A stretch of DNA of 64,000 nt. Source: Lewinella sp. IMCC34183 (GTDB lineage: Bacteria > Bacteroidota > Bacteroidia > Chitinophagales > Saprospiraceae). The stretch lies in the NCBI RefSeq assembly GCF_003390915.1, contig NZ_QMEM01000005.1, forward strand, positions 124,001 through 188,000. Reading direction: 5' to 3'. The translations under genes were made by a program, and so were the position numbers. Positions 1-8,774 of this stretch are shown here, piece by piece; the stretch's first letter is position 1, and the number at the start of each line of letters is the position of its first letter. The notes beneath the pieces are model-generated. The model did not search any database, was not told the DNA's origin, and saw only the letters and a list, made by a program, of their open reading frames with translations.

Positions 1-1011
1 TCGGGGGAGGATTTTTTCCTGCCCGCCGACCGGGTCTACGGCTCCTACGAGGAAATGATCCGGAAAGAAAAGGAGCTCCCGGAGGGAGAACGAATGGACT
101 TCGTGTCGATCGTAACGCCCAACCACGTCCACTTCGGCCCGGCCAAGCTGGCGCTGGAAAACGGGTTTCACGTAGTCTGTGACAAACCTCTTGCCTTCAG
201 CGTCGACGAGGCCCGGCAGCTGGTCGCCCTGGTCGAGAAGACCGGCCTGACCTTCGCCCTGACCCACAATTACACCGGTTACCCCATGGTCAAGCAGGCC
301 CGGGCCATGATTCGGGACGGCAAGCTGGGCAAGGTGCGCAAGATCGTCGTGGAGTACCCGCAGGGCTGGCTGGCCGACAAGAAGGAGGACACGGACAACA
401 AACAGGCGAGCTGGCGCTCCGACCCCGAGAAATCGGGACTTGGCGGCGCGATGGGCGACATCGGCACCCACGCCGAGAACCTGGCCGAGTACGTCACCGG
501 CCTCAAGATCACCGAGGTCTGCGCCGACCTGACTTCCTACGTCGAGGGTCGCCGGCTCGACGACGACGCCAACATCCTGCTCCACTTCGAGGAAGGCGCC
601 AAGGGCGTACTGCACTGCTCCCAGATCTGCGTCGGGGAAGAGAACGGCCTCAACATCCGCGTCTGGGGCGAAACCGGCGGCCTGGAGTGGCACCAACAGG
701 AGCCCAACACCCTGATCTACAAGCGGCACGAGCAACCGGCCATTCATTACCGCACCGGCGTCGGCGAGCTCGACGAAGCCGCCGTAGCCGCCCAGCGCGT
801 ACCGCCTCCCGGTCACCCCGAAGGCTACTTGGAGGCCTTTGCCAACATCTACAAGAACTTTGCCGCTACCGTCCGCGCCGGCATGGAAGGTCGTGAGCCC
901 ACCGCCATCGAAAGCGACTTCCCCACCGTGCACGACGGCCTGCGGGGCATGCGCTTCGTCGAGGTAGTCGTGGAGAACGCCGATAGTGAGGAGAAGTGGA
1001 GTCGGGTTTAG
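1..1011 (+). CDS. Gfo/Idh/MocA family oxidoreductase, 5' end cut off by window
   Basis: A cytosolic NAD(P)-dependent dehydrogenase of the Gfo/Idh/MocA family, whose members act on sugars, inositols and similar polyols. The frame is already open at base 1, so the first ATG (55) is probably internal and the N-terminal GxGxxG nucleotide loop lies outside the window. Visible are the second half of the Rossmann fold (VSIVTPNHVH), a CDKP motif equivalent to the family's EKP lysine motif, and GDIGTHAENLAEY, which carries the conserved active-site histidine. The substrate cannot be told. The stop codon TAG (1009-1011) is also the first three bases of an 8-base tandem repeat. A sugar carrier lies convergent just downstream, which loosely fits a carbohydrate role. 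Confidence 0.9.
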   Translation, partial: SGEDFFLPADRVYGSYEEMIRKEKELPEGERMDFVSIVTPNHVHFGPAKLALENGFHVVCDKPLAFSVDEARQLVALVEKTGLTFALTHNYTGYPMVKQARAMIRDGKLGKVRKIVVEYPQGWLADKKEDTDNKQASWRSDPEKSGLGGAMGDIGTHAENLAEYVTGLKITEVCADLTSYVEGRRLDDDANILLHFEEGAKGVLHCSQICVGEENGLNIRVWGETGGLEWHQQEPNTLIYKRHEQPAIHYRTGVGELDEAAVAAQRVPPPGHPEGYLEAFANIYKNFAATVRAGMEGREPTAIESDFPTVHDGLRGMRFVEVVVENADSEEKWSRV

Positions 1012-1035
1012 TTCTGTAGTTCTGTAGTTCTGTAG
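1009..1035 (+). repeat. TAGTTCTG octamer array (3 copies) starting at stop codon
   Basis: Three direct copies of the 8-mer TAGTTCTG (1009-1016, 1017-1024, 1025-1032) followed by a partial unit. The first TAG is the stop codon of the upstream oxidoreductase. Similar arrays occur at 12 kb and 27 kb. Confidence 0.9.
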
Positions 1036-1117
1036 TCGGGTAGCAGGGTCATCACTGGGCAGCTACGATGGCCACTTAGTATTGTCCAATAGCGAGGCGT
1101 AGCCAAGCGGGACTAAC

Positions 1118-1282
1118 GAACTACCAGCGACCGCAGGGAGCGGGACTACAGAACTACCAGCGACCGCAGGAAGCGGGACTACAGAACTACCAGCGACCGC
1201 AGGGAGCGGGACTACAGAACTACCAGCGACCGCAGGAAGCGGGACTACAGAACTACCAGCGACCGCAGGAAGCGCAACTACC
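1118..1282 (-). repeat. 33-bp tandem repeat, 5 copies, at the 3' end of the MFS gene
   Basis: Five direct 33-base units begin at 1118, 1151, 1184, 1217 and 1250. They differ mainly at one G/A position; the fifth is degenerate and overlaps the stop codon of the minus-strand sugar porter (stop at 1278-1280). Read on the minus strand each unit contains TAGTTCTGTAG, so the 33-mer looks like an octamer array grown around an insert of about 20 bases. There are no unique spacers, so it is not a CRISPR array. Confidence 0.9.
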
Positions 1283-2606
1283 GCATCAATTCCGCCTGCA
1301 GGTCCTCCAGTTCCACGCCCTTGGTTTCCGGCATGAGGAAGTACACGAAGGCGAGCTGTCCCAGCATGCATACGGCGAAGAGGGCGAAGATGGGTCCCTC
1401 GCCGAAAGTACCGGCCAAAAAGGGGAAGTTGCCGCCGATGAGGGCCGCGAAGATCCAGTGGGTAGTGCTGCCCAATGACGCGCCGAGCCCGCGCACTTCG
1501 TTGCCGAAGATCTCGCTGATGAACACCCAGATGACGGCCCCCTGCCCGATCGCGTGACTGGCAATGAAGACAAACAACCAGATGGGAACCACCAGCCCCT
1601 CCAGGTTGCCGGTAAAGAAGGCCCAGCTGACGGAAGCGAGCGAGATCAGGTATCCGAAGGTACCGATGTACATCAGTTTCTTGCGGCCGCTGCGGTCAAT
1701 GAGGTACATGCCGATGAAGGTGAAGAGCACATTGACCACTCCGATGCCCACGGAGCTCAGAAAGGCGCTTTCCGTGCCCAGGTTGGCTGCTTCGAAGATG
1801 CGGGGCGCGTAGTAGATCACGGCGTTGATGCCCGACACCTGGTTGAAAAAGGCGAACAGGAAGGCGTAAAGGATCGGCCGGTTATACTTGCCGCTGAAAA
1901 AAGTACTCAGCGCCACCGTCTCCTTTGTCGTATTGGACGCTTCGATGCGGTCGAGCTCGTACTGTGCGGTCACGGGGTTGACCCGCATGAGCACATTGAG
2001 CGCCTCCTCGCGGTTGCCCGCCTTGGTAAGCAACCACCGCGGACTGCGGGGCACGAAGAACAACAACAAAAGGAAGAGCACGGCCGGCACCACCTCCACG
2101 CCGAGCATCAGCCGCCAGTCCAGGCCGTCGTTGGCCTCTACGATCAGGTAATTGCTGAAGTAGGCTACCAAAATTCCGATCACCAGGTTCAACTGGAAAG
2201 CCGCCACCAACTGCCCCCGCTGGTTGGCCGGTGCCACTTCCGTGATGTACAGCGGTGCGACGACCGAGCTGGCGCCTACCCCCAGACCGCCCAGAAAGCG
2301 GAAAATATTTAGCTGCAGCGGATCCGCCGCCACGGCGGAGCCTAGGGCCGATATCAGGTACAGCACGGCTATAGCAATCAGGGTGATTTTTCGGCCGTAG
2401 CGGTCGGCCGGCACGCCACCGAAGATGGCGCCAATGATCGTGCCGTACAGGGCCATGGCCACGATTTGGCCGATGGCCAGATCACTCAGCCCGAACTCGG
2501 CCTGGATGGCCCGCTCGGCCCCGCTGATGACAGCCGTATCAAATCCGAAAAGAAAGCCCCCGAGGGCAACGGTAATGGCCCAGGTCCAGACGCGTGCGGT
2601 ATTCAT
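1278..2606 (-). CDS. Sugar-porter family MFS transporter (XylE/GLUT-like)
   Basis: A 442-residue inner-membrane secondary carrier, probably a sugar/H+ symporter. It has the sugar-porter signatures: GGFLFGFDTAVISGA in the first helix, a GGVPADRYGRK loop between helices 2 and 3, PRSPRWLL (family PESPRWL), a second DRSGRKK loop at mid-protein and PETKG near the C-terminus. Length and 12-helix hydrophobicity are normal for the family. The ATG at 2606 begins directly before the first membrane helix. A DoxX-like gene lies 57 bases upstream on the same strand. The substrate is not visible; a hexose or pentose is usual. Confidence 0.93.
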   Translation of the reverse strand: MNTARVWTWAITVALGGFLFGFDTAVISGAERAIQAEFGLSDLAIGQIVAMALYGTIIGAIFGGVPADRYGRKITLIAIAVLYLISALGSAVAADPLQLNIFRFLGGLGVGASSVVAPLYITEVAPANQRGQLVAAFQLNLVIGILVAYFSNYLIVEANDGLDWRLMLGVEVVPAVLFLLLLFFVPRSPRWLLTKAGNREEALNVLMRVNPVTAQYELDRIEASNTTKETVALSTFFSGKYNRPILYAFLFAFFNQVSGINAVIYYAPRIFEAANLGTESAFLSSVGIGVVNVLFTFIGMYLIDRSGRKKLMYIGTFGYLISLASVSWAFFTGNLEGLVVPIWLFVFIASHAIGQGAVIWVFISEIFGNEVRGLGASLGSTTHWIFAALIGGNFPFLAGTFGEGPIFALFAVCMLGQLAFVYFLMPETKGVELEDLQAELMR

Positions 2607-2663
2607 GCAGATGCTTTAAGCAGTCGCGGACATCTCGCGACCACGCTAATGTAAGTGTTGCGG

Positions 2664-3023
2664 TTAGTTGCCGGCATACGGACTGTCGGCACCCCGTGTC
2701 AGCCAGGGACGGTATAGGGCGGCCCCTGCGTACAGCAAGGTATTGAGCAGCACGCCCGCTACGGGAAAACCGGGCATCTGTAGCCACTCGAAGGCGATCA
2801 CACCACCGAGGTAGCTGGCCACCAGCAGTACGCCAAGTAACCGCGTGCGGGGGATTGCCAGTGCAACCACGGTCCCCAGTTCGACTATAGCGAGTAACAC
2901 CAGGTTGCTGCCCATCGACTCCCGGACTTCGGGCGGCGGAGCGAACAGCTTCATCCCGGCACTTCCGGCGAGCGCGAGCCCTACGAGCCCCATCAGAAGC
3001 AAACCGATTCGTTCCCTGGACAT
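2664..3023 (-). CDS. DoxX-like small membrane protein
   Basis: A 119-residue protein with four predicted membrane helices and little else, matching the DoxX/DUF4870-sized group of small membrane proteins. The first helix contains GLVGLALAGSAGMKLF, a glycine/alanine-rich helix followed by a short loop, as in DoxX proteins. The biochemical role of these proteins is poorly known. The ATG at 3023 is preceded by a -7-like box TAGCTTGC (3048-3041) 17 bases upstream. It may be transcribed with the sugar porter downstream, but the 57-base gap leaves that open. Confidence 0.7.
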   Translation of the reverse strand: MSRERIGLLLMGLVGLALAGSAGMKLFAPPPEVRESMGSNLVLLAIVELGTVVALAIPRTRLLGVLLVASYLGGVIAFEWLQMPGFPVAGVLLNTLLYAGAALYRPWLTRGADSPYAGN

Positions 3024-3040
3024 AACTAAATGGTTTTAGT

Positions 3041-3048
3041 GCAAGCTA
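3041..3048 (-). promoter_or_regulatory. -7 promoter box (TAGCTTGC) for DoxX-like gene
   Basis: Matches TAnnTTTG at 6 of 6 fixed positions except the last two. It lies 17 bases before the ATG at 3023. No clear -33 element. Confidence 0.4.
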
Positions 3049-3109
3049 GTGCTTCCCAGGCTAACCTACAAATCTGACCGATGGCCCTGGCAAAGCGCAG
3101 GGATGTTAA

Positions 3110-3117
3110 TACCTTCC
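3110..3117 (+). promoter_or_regulatory. -7 promoter box (TACCTTCC) directly before amidohydrolase start
   Basis: TACCTTCC ends five bases before the ATG at 3123. Its position argues for the 3123 start rather than the longer frame from 3081, and would give a leaderless or nearly leaderless mRNA. Confidence 0.5.
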
Positions 3118-3122
3118 CCGGT

Positions 3123-4394
3123 ATGAAAGCGCTACTCACCCTGCTCCTCCTGTTTCCTCTGCTGCTCATCGGTCAGGAAGTGACCTACCTGCACTGCGGC
3201 CGCCTGATCAACGGAGAATCCGATGAGGTACTGACCGGAAAGACAGTTGTCGTAACCGACGGCACCATCACCGCGGTAGAGGACGGCTACACCCAACCGG
3301 CCGAAGGTGGCGAGGTAATCGACCTCCGCGACCGCACGGTCATGCCCGGCCTGATCGACCTTCACGTACACATCGAAGGAGAAAGCAGCCCCAATCGCTA
3401 CCTGGAATCCTTCACCCTGGACCCGGCCGACGTAGCCCTCCGAGCTACCGGCTACTGCGAAAAGACGCTGAAGGCCGGCTTTACCACGGTTCGTGACCTG
3501 GGGGGCAGCGGGGTCAACGTAAGTCTACGTAACGCCATCAACCGCGGGTACATCCAGGGGCCCCGCATCTACACGGCCGAAAAAGCCATCGGCACCACCG
3601 GCGGCCACGCCGATCCGAGTAACGGCCGCAACCGCGAGCTGGCCTACGACGCCGGCCCCGCCGAAGGAGTCATCAGCGGTCCGGAAGAAGCCTACGACGC
3701 CGTCCGCCACCGGTACCAGAATGGTGCCGACTGCATCAAGGTGACCGCCACCGGAGGCGTGCTCAGCGTGGCCAAGGACGGTTCCGGCCCCCAGTTCACC
3801 CAGGAAGAACTCAACGCCATCGTGGCCGCGGCGAAAGATTATGGGATGACCACCGCCGCCCACGCCCACGGTACCGAAGGCATGAAGCGTGCGGTCATCG
3901 CCGGTATCAACACCATCGAGCACGGCAGCCTGATGGATGAGGAGGTCATGGACCTCATGATCGAGCACGGCACCTACTACGTGCCCACCCTGAGCGCGGG
4001 CAAGTTCGTCGCGGAAAAGGCCAAGGTGGAAGGGTACTTTCCCGCCATCATCGTACCGAAGGCCCTGAACATCGGTCGCGAGCTGCAGGCCACCTTCAAA
4101 CGGGCCTACGCCCGGGGCGTACCGATCGCCTTCGGAACGGACACCGGCGTGAGCCCCCACGGCGACAACGCCCGGGAGTTCATCTACCTGGTCGAAGCCG
4201 GTGTACCCGCCCTGGAGGCGATCCGTTCGGCCACCGCCACCGCGGCCGGGGTGCTCGGTCGCGGCGATGACCTGGGCCGCATTCGCACCGGTTACGTAGC
4301 CGACATCGTGGCCGTCCCCGGTAACCCGGTCGATGACATCGCCACGATGACCGAGGTCAACTTCGTCATGAAGGAGGGAAAGGTGATCGACTGA
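3123..4394 (+). CDS. Exported metal-dependent amidohydrolase (prolidase/imidazolonepropionase-like)
   Basis: A 423-residue amidohydrolase-superfamily enzyme, secreted to the periplasm, probably cleaving C-N bonds of dipeptides or acylated amino acids. The start at 3123 gives a clean signal peptide (MKALLTLLLLFPLLLIGQE); a longer frame from 3081 would bury it. Metal-site motifs appear in order: DLHVH near residue 95, IKVTATGG with the probable carbamylated lysine, AHAHG, IEHG and FGTDTG. These match the Zn carboxypeptidase/Xaa-Pro dipeptidase-like subgroup. The gene ends eight bases from the convergent GT39-like gene. Exact substrate unknown. Confidence 0.88.
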   Translation: MKALLTLLLLFPLLLIGQEVTYLHCGRLINGESDEVLTGKTVVVTDGTITAVEDGYTQPAEGGEVIDLRDRTVMPGLIDLHVHIEGESSPNRYLESFTLDPADVALRATGYCEKTLKAGFTTVRDLGGSGVNVSLRNAINRGYIQGPRIYTAEKAIGTTGGHADPSNGRNRELAYDAGPAEGVISGPEEAYDAVRHRYQNGADCIKVTATGGVLSVAKDGSGPQFTQEELNAIVAAAKDYGMTTAAHAHGTEGMKRAVIAGINTIEHGSLMDEEVMDLMIEHGTYYVPTLSAGKFVAEKAKVEGYFPAIIVPKALNIGRELQATFKRAYARGVPIAFGTDTGVSPHGDNAREFIYLVEAGVPALEAIRSATATAAGVLGRGDDLGRIRTGYVADIVAVPGNPVDDIATMTEVNFVMKEGKVID

Positions 4395-4401
4395 TTCGCC
4401 G

Positions 4402-5910
4402 CTATTGCCGCTCGAGGCCGAACCGGCGCTGACGGATAATGGCCCGACCCCGCACCTGCGCGCCGCCGCCCGCCGCGGTGCTGTCGCTAAGGGGGTACTC
4501 CACCAGGCGGTATTCGCCGGTGTCGCGGACCAGCGTCCAGCCCGCCTGCCGGAAGTAGGGAAGCGCCGTACTCAGTTCGCTCTCGTAGGCCTCGTCGGGT
4601 ATCTGCAGGGTGGACGGGGCTACGTCAGCCACCCGCAAAAGGTCGTCGGGCCACGACCGTTCCACCTCTACGTAGGGGTACACCTGCACCCAAAAGAACA
4701 GTACGGTGAGCACTCCCGACAGCACGGAGCCGCCGATGGCGAAGTCGCGCCGTTCGCCGAACAACCCCAGCACGGCCAGCAGGCTGAAGATCCAGTAGGC
4801 CGCGCCCATACCGAGGGCCGCCCGAAAGCCCTCCCCGGGAAAGGCGATCGCGCCGCCCGCCAGCAGGACGACGGCCGCGACGAAGGCGAACACCAGGTGA
4901 ATGACGGCGGTACTCTTGACCCAGTCCTTCCAGGGGTAGTTTTCCTCGCGGAAGTAGAGTTGCATCTGTTTGCCTGCGACCAGCGCCACCAGGTACATGA
5001 AAAAGAGTGACTGCGCCAGCAACGTCACCACCAGCGCCATAACCACGATAAGCGCGAACTGCTCGAACTGCCGGCCCTTGAACACGAGATCGCGGACGCC
5101 GCCCACCACCCAGCCGGCCACCGGCAACATGCCGAGCAGGCCGTAGTAGAGCAGATCGAAGGCGCGACTGTCCTCCTGCCCGTAATACCAGTAGGTATTG
5201 GCCCCCTGAGGACCCTGGATGGCAAGTACCAGGCAGCTGATCCCGACGGCGACGGCCGCCGGGGTCTGCCAGGCGTATTCGGTGCGCTGGAAAACGGCCA
5301 ACACCACGAGCATCATGGAAAGCAGCAGGGTGGAGACGGGCGCGGCAATGGCCCCGAGCAGGGCAAACACCCCGAAGGCGTAGATCTTCTTGTGGTCGTC
5401 GGCGAGGCCGTACAGCAAGACCGACCAGAACATTCCCGAGTGCCCGAGCAGGGCGAGGGTATCGGCGGTAGCTACCTTGCCGAAGAAGGGTAGGAAAAAG
5501 GAGGAGGCGGCGCAGAGCAGCGCCAATTGGGCGGTCTGCTTACCGAAGAGCCGGCTGGTCCATCGGTAGGTAAAGAAGGCCGCCAGCACCAGCCACAGGG
5601 CGGAAAGCAGGCGGGGGAAGAGAAATTCGGCGTCGGTGGCCGGATCGATCGCCTCCCCGGGAGCCATGAGGGCGTGATTTATCGCGGCGGGCAGGTAATC
5701 GCCCCAGCCGGCATCGAGGGCCCGCGCCAGAGCGTATCCTTCCCCGCCGGGCCAGGCGGTAATCACGTCGAGGCGCACCACCAGGGCGGCCAGGAAGAAG
5801 AAGCCCACCATCCAGGTGAAGAATCGCCACCGGCCGGTGACGCCTGCCTCCGCAACGGTGGGGGCGGTAGCGGGGGCTACCTGGGGTTTACGGCGTTTTT
5901 TTCTGCTCAC
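4402..5910 (-). CDS. GT39/ArnT-like polytopic membrane protein
   Basis: A 502-residue integral membrane protein resembling lipid-phosphate-sugar glycosyltransferases of the GT39/ArnT/PMT type. A basic N-terminus ([10 protein letters not shown]) precedes about ten hydrophobic helices and a soluble C-terminal segment of about 80 residues. The first loop carries a GGEG stretch where active GT39 enzymes usually have a D-E pair, so catalysis is uncertain. The GTG start (5910) overlaps the parA stop by four bases (GTGA); a longer open frame to 6240 only reads parA in a wrong frame. Translational coupling suggests it is made together with ParA. Confidence 0.7.
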   Translation of the reverse strand: MSRKKRRKPQVAPATAPTVAEAGVTGRWRFFTWMVGFFFLAALVVRLDVITAWPGGEGYALARALDAGWGDYLPAAINHALMAPGEAIDPATDAEFLFPRLLSALWLVLAAFFTYRWTSRLFGKQTAQLALLCAASSFFLPFFGKVATADTLALLGHSGMFWSVLLYGLADDHKKIYAFGVFALLGAIAAPVSTLLLSMMLVVLAVFQRTEYAWQTPAAVAVGISCLVLAIQGPQGANTYWYYGQEDSRAFDLLYYGLLGMLPVAGWVVGGVRDLVFKGRQFEQFALIVVMALVVTLLAQSLFFMYLVALVAGKQMQLYFREENYPWKDWVKSTAVIHLVFAFVAAVVLLAGGAIAFPGEGFRAALGMGAAYWIFSLLAVLGLFGERRDFAIGGSVLSGVLTVLFFWVQVYPYVEVERSWPDDLLRVADVAPSTLQIPDEAYESELSTALPYFRQAGWTLVRDTGEYRLVEYPLSDSTAAGGGAQVRGRAIIRQRRFGLERQ

Positions 5911-6689
5911 CGGGTAATGCGTTCGCCGTTCTTGATCAAAAATTCCTCGGCCAGGGTCAGGAAGTTCTTGGCCCCGCGGCTGCCGGCGTTGATCATCACC
6001 ACGGGCAGGTGCATGTTCGGTGCCTCGCTGATGCGCGCATTGCGGTGAATGATAGTTTTGAAGGCCTCGTCGCCGAAGCTTTCCCGCACCCGGTCGACGA
6101 CCATGTTGGCCAGGCGCAGGCGCTGGTCGTACATGCTCAGCAGGATACCTTCCAGTTCGAGGCGGGGGTTGAGCTGCTGCTGTACCAGCTTGATGGTATT
6201 CTGCAGCTTGGTCAGCCCCTCCAGGGCGAAGTACTCGCACTGTACGGGTATGAGCACGGAGTCGGCGGCCGTCAGGGCGTTGATGGTCAGCAGCCCCAGG
6301 CTGGGGAGGCAGTCGATCAGGATGTAATCGTAGTGGTTGCGCAGCGGCTCGGTGATGTTGTTACGCATCACGTCCTCGCGGCGGAAACGGTTGATCAGCT
6401 CCACCTCGGCCCCTACCAGGTTGATGCTGGAGGGCAGAATGTGCAGGTTGGGCGTCTCGGTTTCGTAGATGACCTCGTTGACGTCGAGGTCATTGATCAT
6501 CACGTCGTAGATACTGGCCTCGACCTCATCGGCCGGGATGCCTACGCCACTGGTGGCGTTGGCCTGCGGGTCGGCGTCGACGATGAGCACCCTGCGCTCC
6601 AGGATCGCCAGGGAAGCCCCCAGGTTGATCGTGGTCGTGGTCTTCCCCACCCCGCCCTTCTGGTTCGCTATTGCAACTACTTTCGCCAT
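5907..6689 (-). CDS. parA: ParA/Soj-family partitioning ATPase
   Basis: A 260-residue deviant Walker ATPase that dimerises on ATP and binds DNA non-specifically to move chromosome or other cargo. The Walker A motif [14 protein letters not shown] starts at residue 8; the switch segment [10 protein letters not shown] and the Walker B segment [11 protein letters not shown] follow. The start [10 protein letters not shown] at 6689 is standard for the family and lies five bases after a -7 box. No parB follows on either side, and no parS palindrome was noticed. The partner gene is a GT39-like membrane protein, so this may be either the chromosomal ParA with parB elsewhere or a cargo-positioning orphan. 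Confidence 0.92.
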   Translation of the reverse strand: MAKVVAIANQKGGVGKTTTTINLGASLAILERRVLIVDADPQANATSGVGIPADEVEASIYDVMINDLDVNEVIYETETPNLHILPSSINLVGAEVELINRFRREDVMRNNITEPLRNHYDYILIDCLPSLGLLTINALTAADSVLIPVQCEYFALEGLTKLQNTIKLVQQQLNPRLELEGILLSMYDQRLRLANMVVDRVRESFGDEAFKTIIHRNARISEAPNMHLPVVMINAGSRGAKNFLTLAEEFLIKNGERITR

Positions 6690-6694
6690 TTGCG

Positions 6695-6702
6695 CGAAGG
6701 TA
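6695..6702 (-). promoter_or_regulatory. -7 promoter box (TACCTTCG) directly before parA
   Basis: Minus-strand TACCTTCG ends five bases before the parA ATG (6689). It supports that start and a very short or absent 5' leader. Confidence 0.5.
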
Positions 6703-6792
6703 CGTAAAAGCATAAATGGATAGCCGCCAACCAGAGGCGCGCGGACGCGGGTGCGGTGAACGGGGGCAGGAGAACGCCCGGCGGGTTAACGG

Positions 6793-6800
6793 TATCTTGC
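6793..6800 (+). promoter_or_regulatory. -7 promoter box (TATCTTGC) directly before small membrane protein gene
   Basis: TATCTTGC is followed by four bases and then the GTG start at 6805, again leaving almost no room for a leader. Confidence 0.45.
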
Positions 6801-6804
6801 TTCC

Positions 6805-7116
6805 GTGGCAACCGGAATTTCGGCGGTACGGGTACTGTGGTGGTACGGCAGGGGCTTTCTGGCCGCCGGCACCCTGGTGTCCGCCTTCGTAGCCTCGGAA
6901 CTGTACCAGTACGGGGCGGGGCCGCTGCGGCCGCTACTTTACTTTAAGGTTATTACCACGCTGATCTTCGGCTACTACGCGTACCGGCGGCAACGGCAGC
7001 ACCGCTTTTTTTATCATAATATGGGATACGGCAGCGCGCGCCTGCTGGGGACAGCCGCGGCGGTGGACGGCCTCCTCTTCCTGCTGCTCGCAACCCTTGG
7101 GTATGTTGCGGGCTGA
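6805..7116 (+). CDS. Hypothetical small membrane protein paired with an ABC ATPase
   Basis: A 103-residue protein with about three hydrophobic segments (near residues 18-34, 40-58 and 84-102) and a basic loop, YYAYRRQRQHR, in the middle. I do not recognise the family. The GTG start follows a -7 box by four bases. The stop overlaps the next gene, an ABC ATPase, by 14 bases, so the two are very probably co-translated. It could be a small membrane partner of that ATPase, but it is much smaller than a normal ABC permease. Confidence 0.6.
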   Translation: MATGISAVRVLWWYGRGFLAAGTLVSAFVASELYQYGAGPLRPLLYFKVITTLIFGYYAYRRQRQHRFFYHNMGYGSARLLGTAAAVDGLLFLLLATLGYVAG

Positions 7117-7771
7117 TTCCATCCGTCTCAGCTACCGCCGTCGACCGGTGCTGCGCGACGTTTGCCTGCGGGTGGCCCCGGGCGAGGTGGTCGGCTTGCT
7201 TGGCCGCAACGGGAGCGGCAAGAGTTCGCTCCTCCGCATCCTCACGGGCCTGCAACGGCCCGACTACGCCTTTCTGGAGGTCGACGGACGGCGCCTGCGG
7301 TTACCCTATCGGGAGGACGGCCTCATCAACCTGTTGGATCAGGCGGGGACGCATCCGCACGCGCTTACCCTGGCCTGCCTGCTGATGGCCTACGGGCTGG
7401 AGTCGGCGACCTGGCTGGACCGCTACCCCGACTTCGACCACCCGCTGGATGTCCGATTCGGCACCCTGAGTGCCGGGCAGCGGCGGTTGTTCGGCTGTCG
7501 CCTTGTCCTCAACGCGGCCACCCGTTATACGCTGTTGGACGAGCCCTTCGCGGGCCTGTCGCCCCACATGATTGACGCGGTACTGACGGACATTCGTCGC
7601 CTGCGGAAACACAAGGGAATCTTGCTCACCGACCAACACTATGCGCGGGTGCTGGAAATGGCCGATCGGCGCTACTGCCTGATCGACGGCAACCTGCGCC
7701 CCTTCAAAACGGAGGACGAACTGCGCATACTGGGGTACCTGCCGTTCACCGGCGACGGGGGCCCCGGCTAA
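7103..7771 (+). CDS. ABC transporter-type ATP-binding protein
   Basis: A 222-residue ABC ATPase. Walker A GRNGSGKSS lies near residue 35. The signature loop is degenerate (TLSAGQRRLFG, family LSGGQ), followed by Walker B YTLLDEPFAGLS and an H-loop histidine in LLTDQHY. The ATG at 7103 is preferred over an in-frame TTG at 7097 and overlaps the upstream membrane protein. The signature-loop change and shortness set it apart from typical importers. No permease of usual size is adjacent, so its partner may be the 103-residue protein or lie elsewhere. Confidence 0.85.
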   Translation: MLRADSIRLSYRRRPVLRDVCLRVAPGEVVGLLGRNGSGKSSLLRILTGLQRPDYAFLEVDGRRLRLPYREDGLINLLDQAGTHPHALTLACLLMAYGLESATWLDRYPDFDHPLDVRFGTLSAGQRRLFGCRLVLNAATRYTLLDEPFAGLSPHMIDAVLTDIRRLRKHKGILLTDQHYARVLEMADRRYCLIDGNLRPFKTEDELRILGYLPFTGDGGPG

Positions 7772-7836
7772 TCCTGATATCCACTCAACCACCGCGGGTT
7801 CGCCGTGTTACCTACCCCTAAACCGAATAGAAAACT

Positions 7837-8721
7837 ATGGCGAGGAAAGGCCGCAAGATGATCTACAAGACGCCCGAAGAGATCGAGCGCAGCCGCGCCG
7901 CCTGCCTGCTGGTGTGTGAGACCCTCACCGAGGTGGGAAAGATGCTCCGCCCCGGCATGACCGGACGGGAGATCGACACCTTCGCCGAGGAATTTATCCG
8001 GGACCATGGAGCCGTACCCGGCTTCAAGGGGCTGTACGGCTGTCCCTCTACCCTGCTGGTGTCACAGAACGAAGAGGTCGTGCATGGACTGCCCAACGAA
8101 ACCCAGGTTTTCCGTGACGGTGATATCCTTTCCATCGACTGCGGTACGGTGGTCGACGAGTTTTACGGCGACGCCGCCTATACCTTCTGCGTCGGCGACG
8201 TCGCGGAAGAGACCATGGAACTTTGTCGCCGCACCAAGCACAGCCTCTATCTAGGTATCGACGCGGCCCGCGCCGGCAAGCGCGTGGGGGACATCAGCCA
8301 CGCCGTTCAGCACTATACCGAGCGGGAATCCGGCTACGGGGCCGTCCGCGAACTCGTCGGCCACGGTCTCGGCCGCAGCCTGCACGAGGCGCCTGACGTA
8401 CCCAACTTCGGAAAGCGCGGCCGCGGCCCCGTCCTCAAGGCGGGATTGATCATCGCCATCGAGCCCATGATCACCCTCGGGAAGCGCAACGTCGTCAGCC
8501 GCGAGGACGGCTGGACCATCATCACCATCGACGGTAGCCCCGCGGCCCACTACGAACACTCCATCGCCATCAGCCCCGATGGCGCCCCCGCCGACCTCAT
8601 GAGCGATCACCGCCCCATTGAGGAAGCCATCCGCAACAACCCCAACCTCAAGTTCGTCGACAACATCGACGAGGAACTGGTGGCGGTTTATCAGCCGCTG
8701 GATAGCCCGGTGGCTCGGTAG
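7837..8721 (+). CDS. map: Type I methionine aminopeptidase
   Basis: Removes the initiator methionine from new proteins at the ribosome. All five metal ligands of the pita-bread fold are present at about D101, D112, H176, E209 and E240, with the substrate histidine H83 in EEVVHGLP. Length is 294 residues with the start at 7837; a second ATG at 7858 (MIYKTPEEI) has a purine-rich stretch before it and is also plausible. The residues after about 250 form a short C-terminal extension. It stands just before infA and the ribosomal operon, the common bacterial order, but a spacer of 247 bases with repeats separates them here. Confidence 0.96.
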   Translation: MARKGRKMIYKTPEEIERSRAACLLVCETLTEVGKMLRPGMTGREIDTFAEEFIRDHGAVPGFKGLYGCPSTLLVSQNEEVVHGLPNETQVFRDGDILSIDCGTVVDEFYGDAAYTFCVGDVAEETMELCRRTKHSLYLGIDAARAGKRVGDISHAVQHYTERESGYGAVRELVGHGLGRSLHEAPDVPNFGKRGRGPVLKAGLIIAIEPMITLGKRNVVSREDGWTIITIDGSPAAHYEHSIAISPDGAPADLMSDHRPIEEAIRNNPNLKFVDNIDEELVAVYQPLDSPVAR

Positions 8722-8774
8722 GTACCGCTCCGGACGTCGTATGAGGCCTCCTGCGTCGGCGCGCATCCGATGAC
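8722..8774 (-). repeat. Dispersed palindromic repeat, family A (single copy, minus orientation)
   Basis: Read on the minus strand it contains TCATCGGATGCG, CCGACGCAGGAGGCCTCAT and a trailing CCGGAGCGG. This is the same core seen at 20.4 kb and in the array at 37.4-37.9 kb. It sits between map and infA. Confidence 0.75.

Noticed and set aside
1063-1371. 102-residue minus-strand open frame with repeating PLPAVAGSSVV
   Set aside because: It is the 33-base repeat read in frame; it overlaps the sugar porter 3' end and has no other support.
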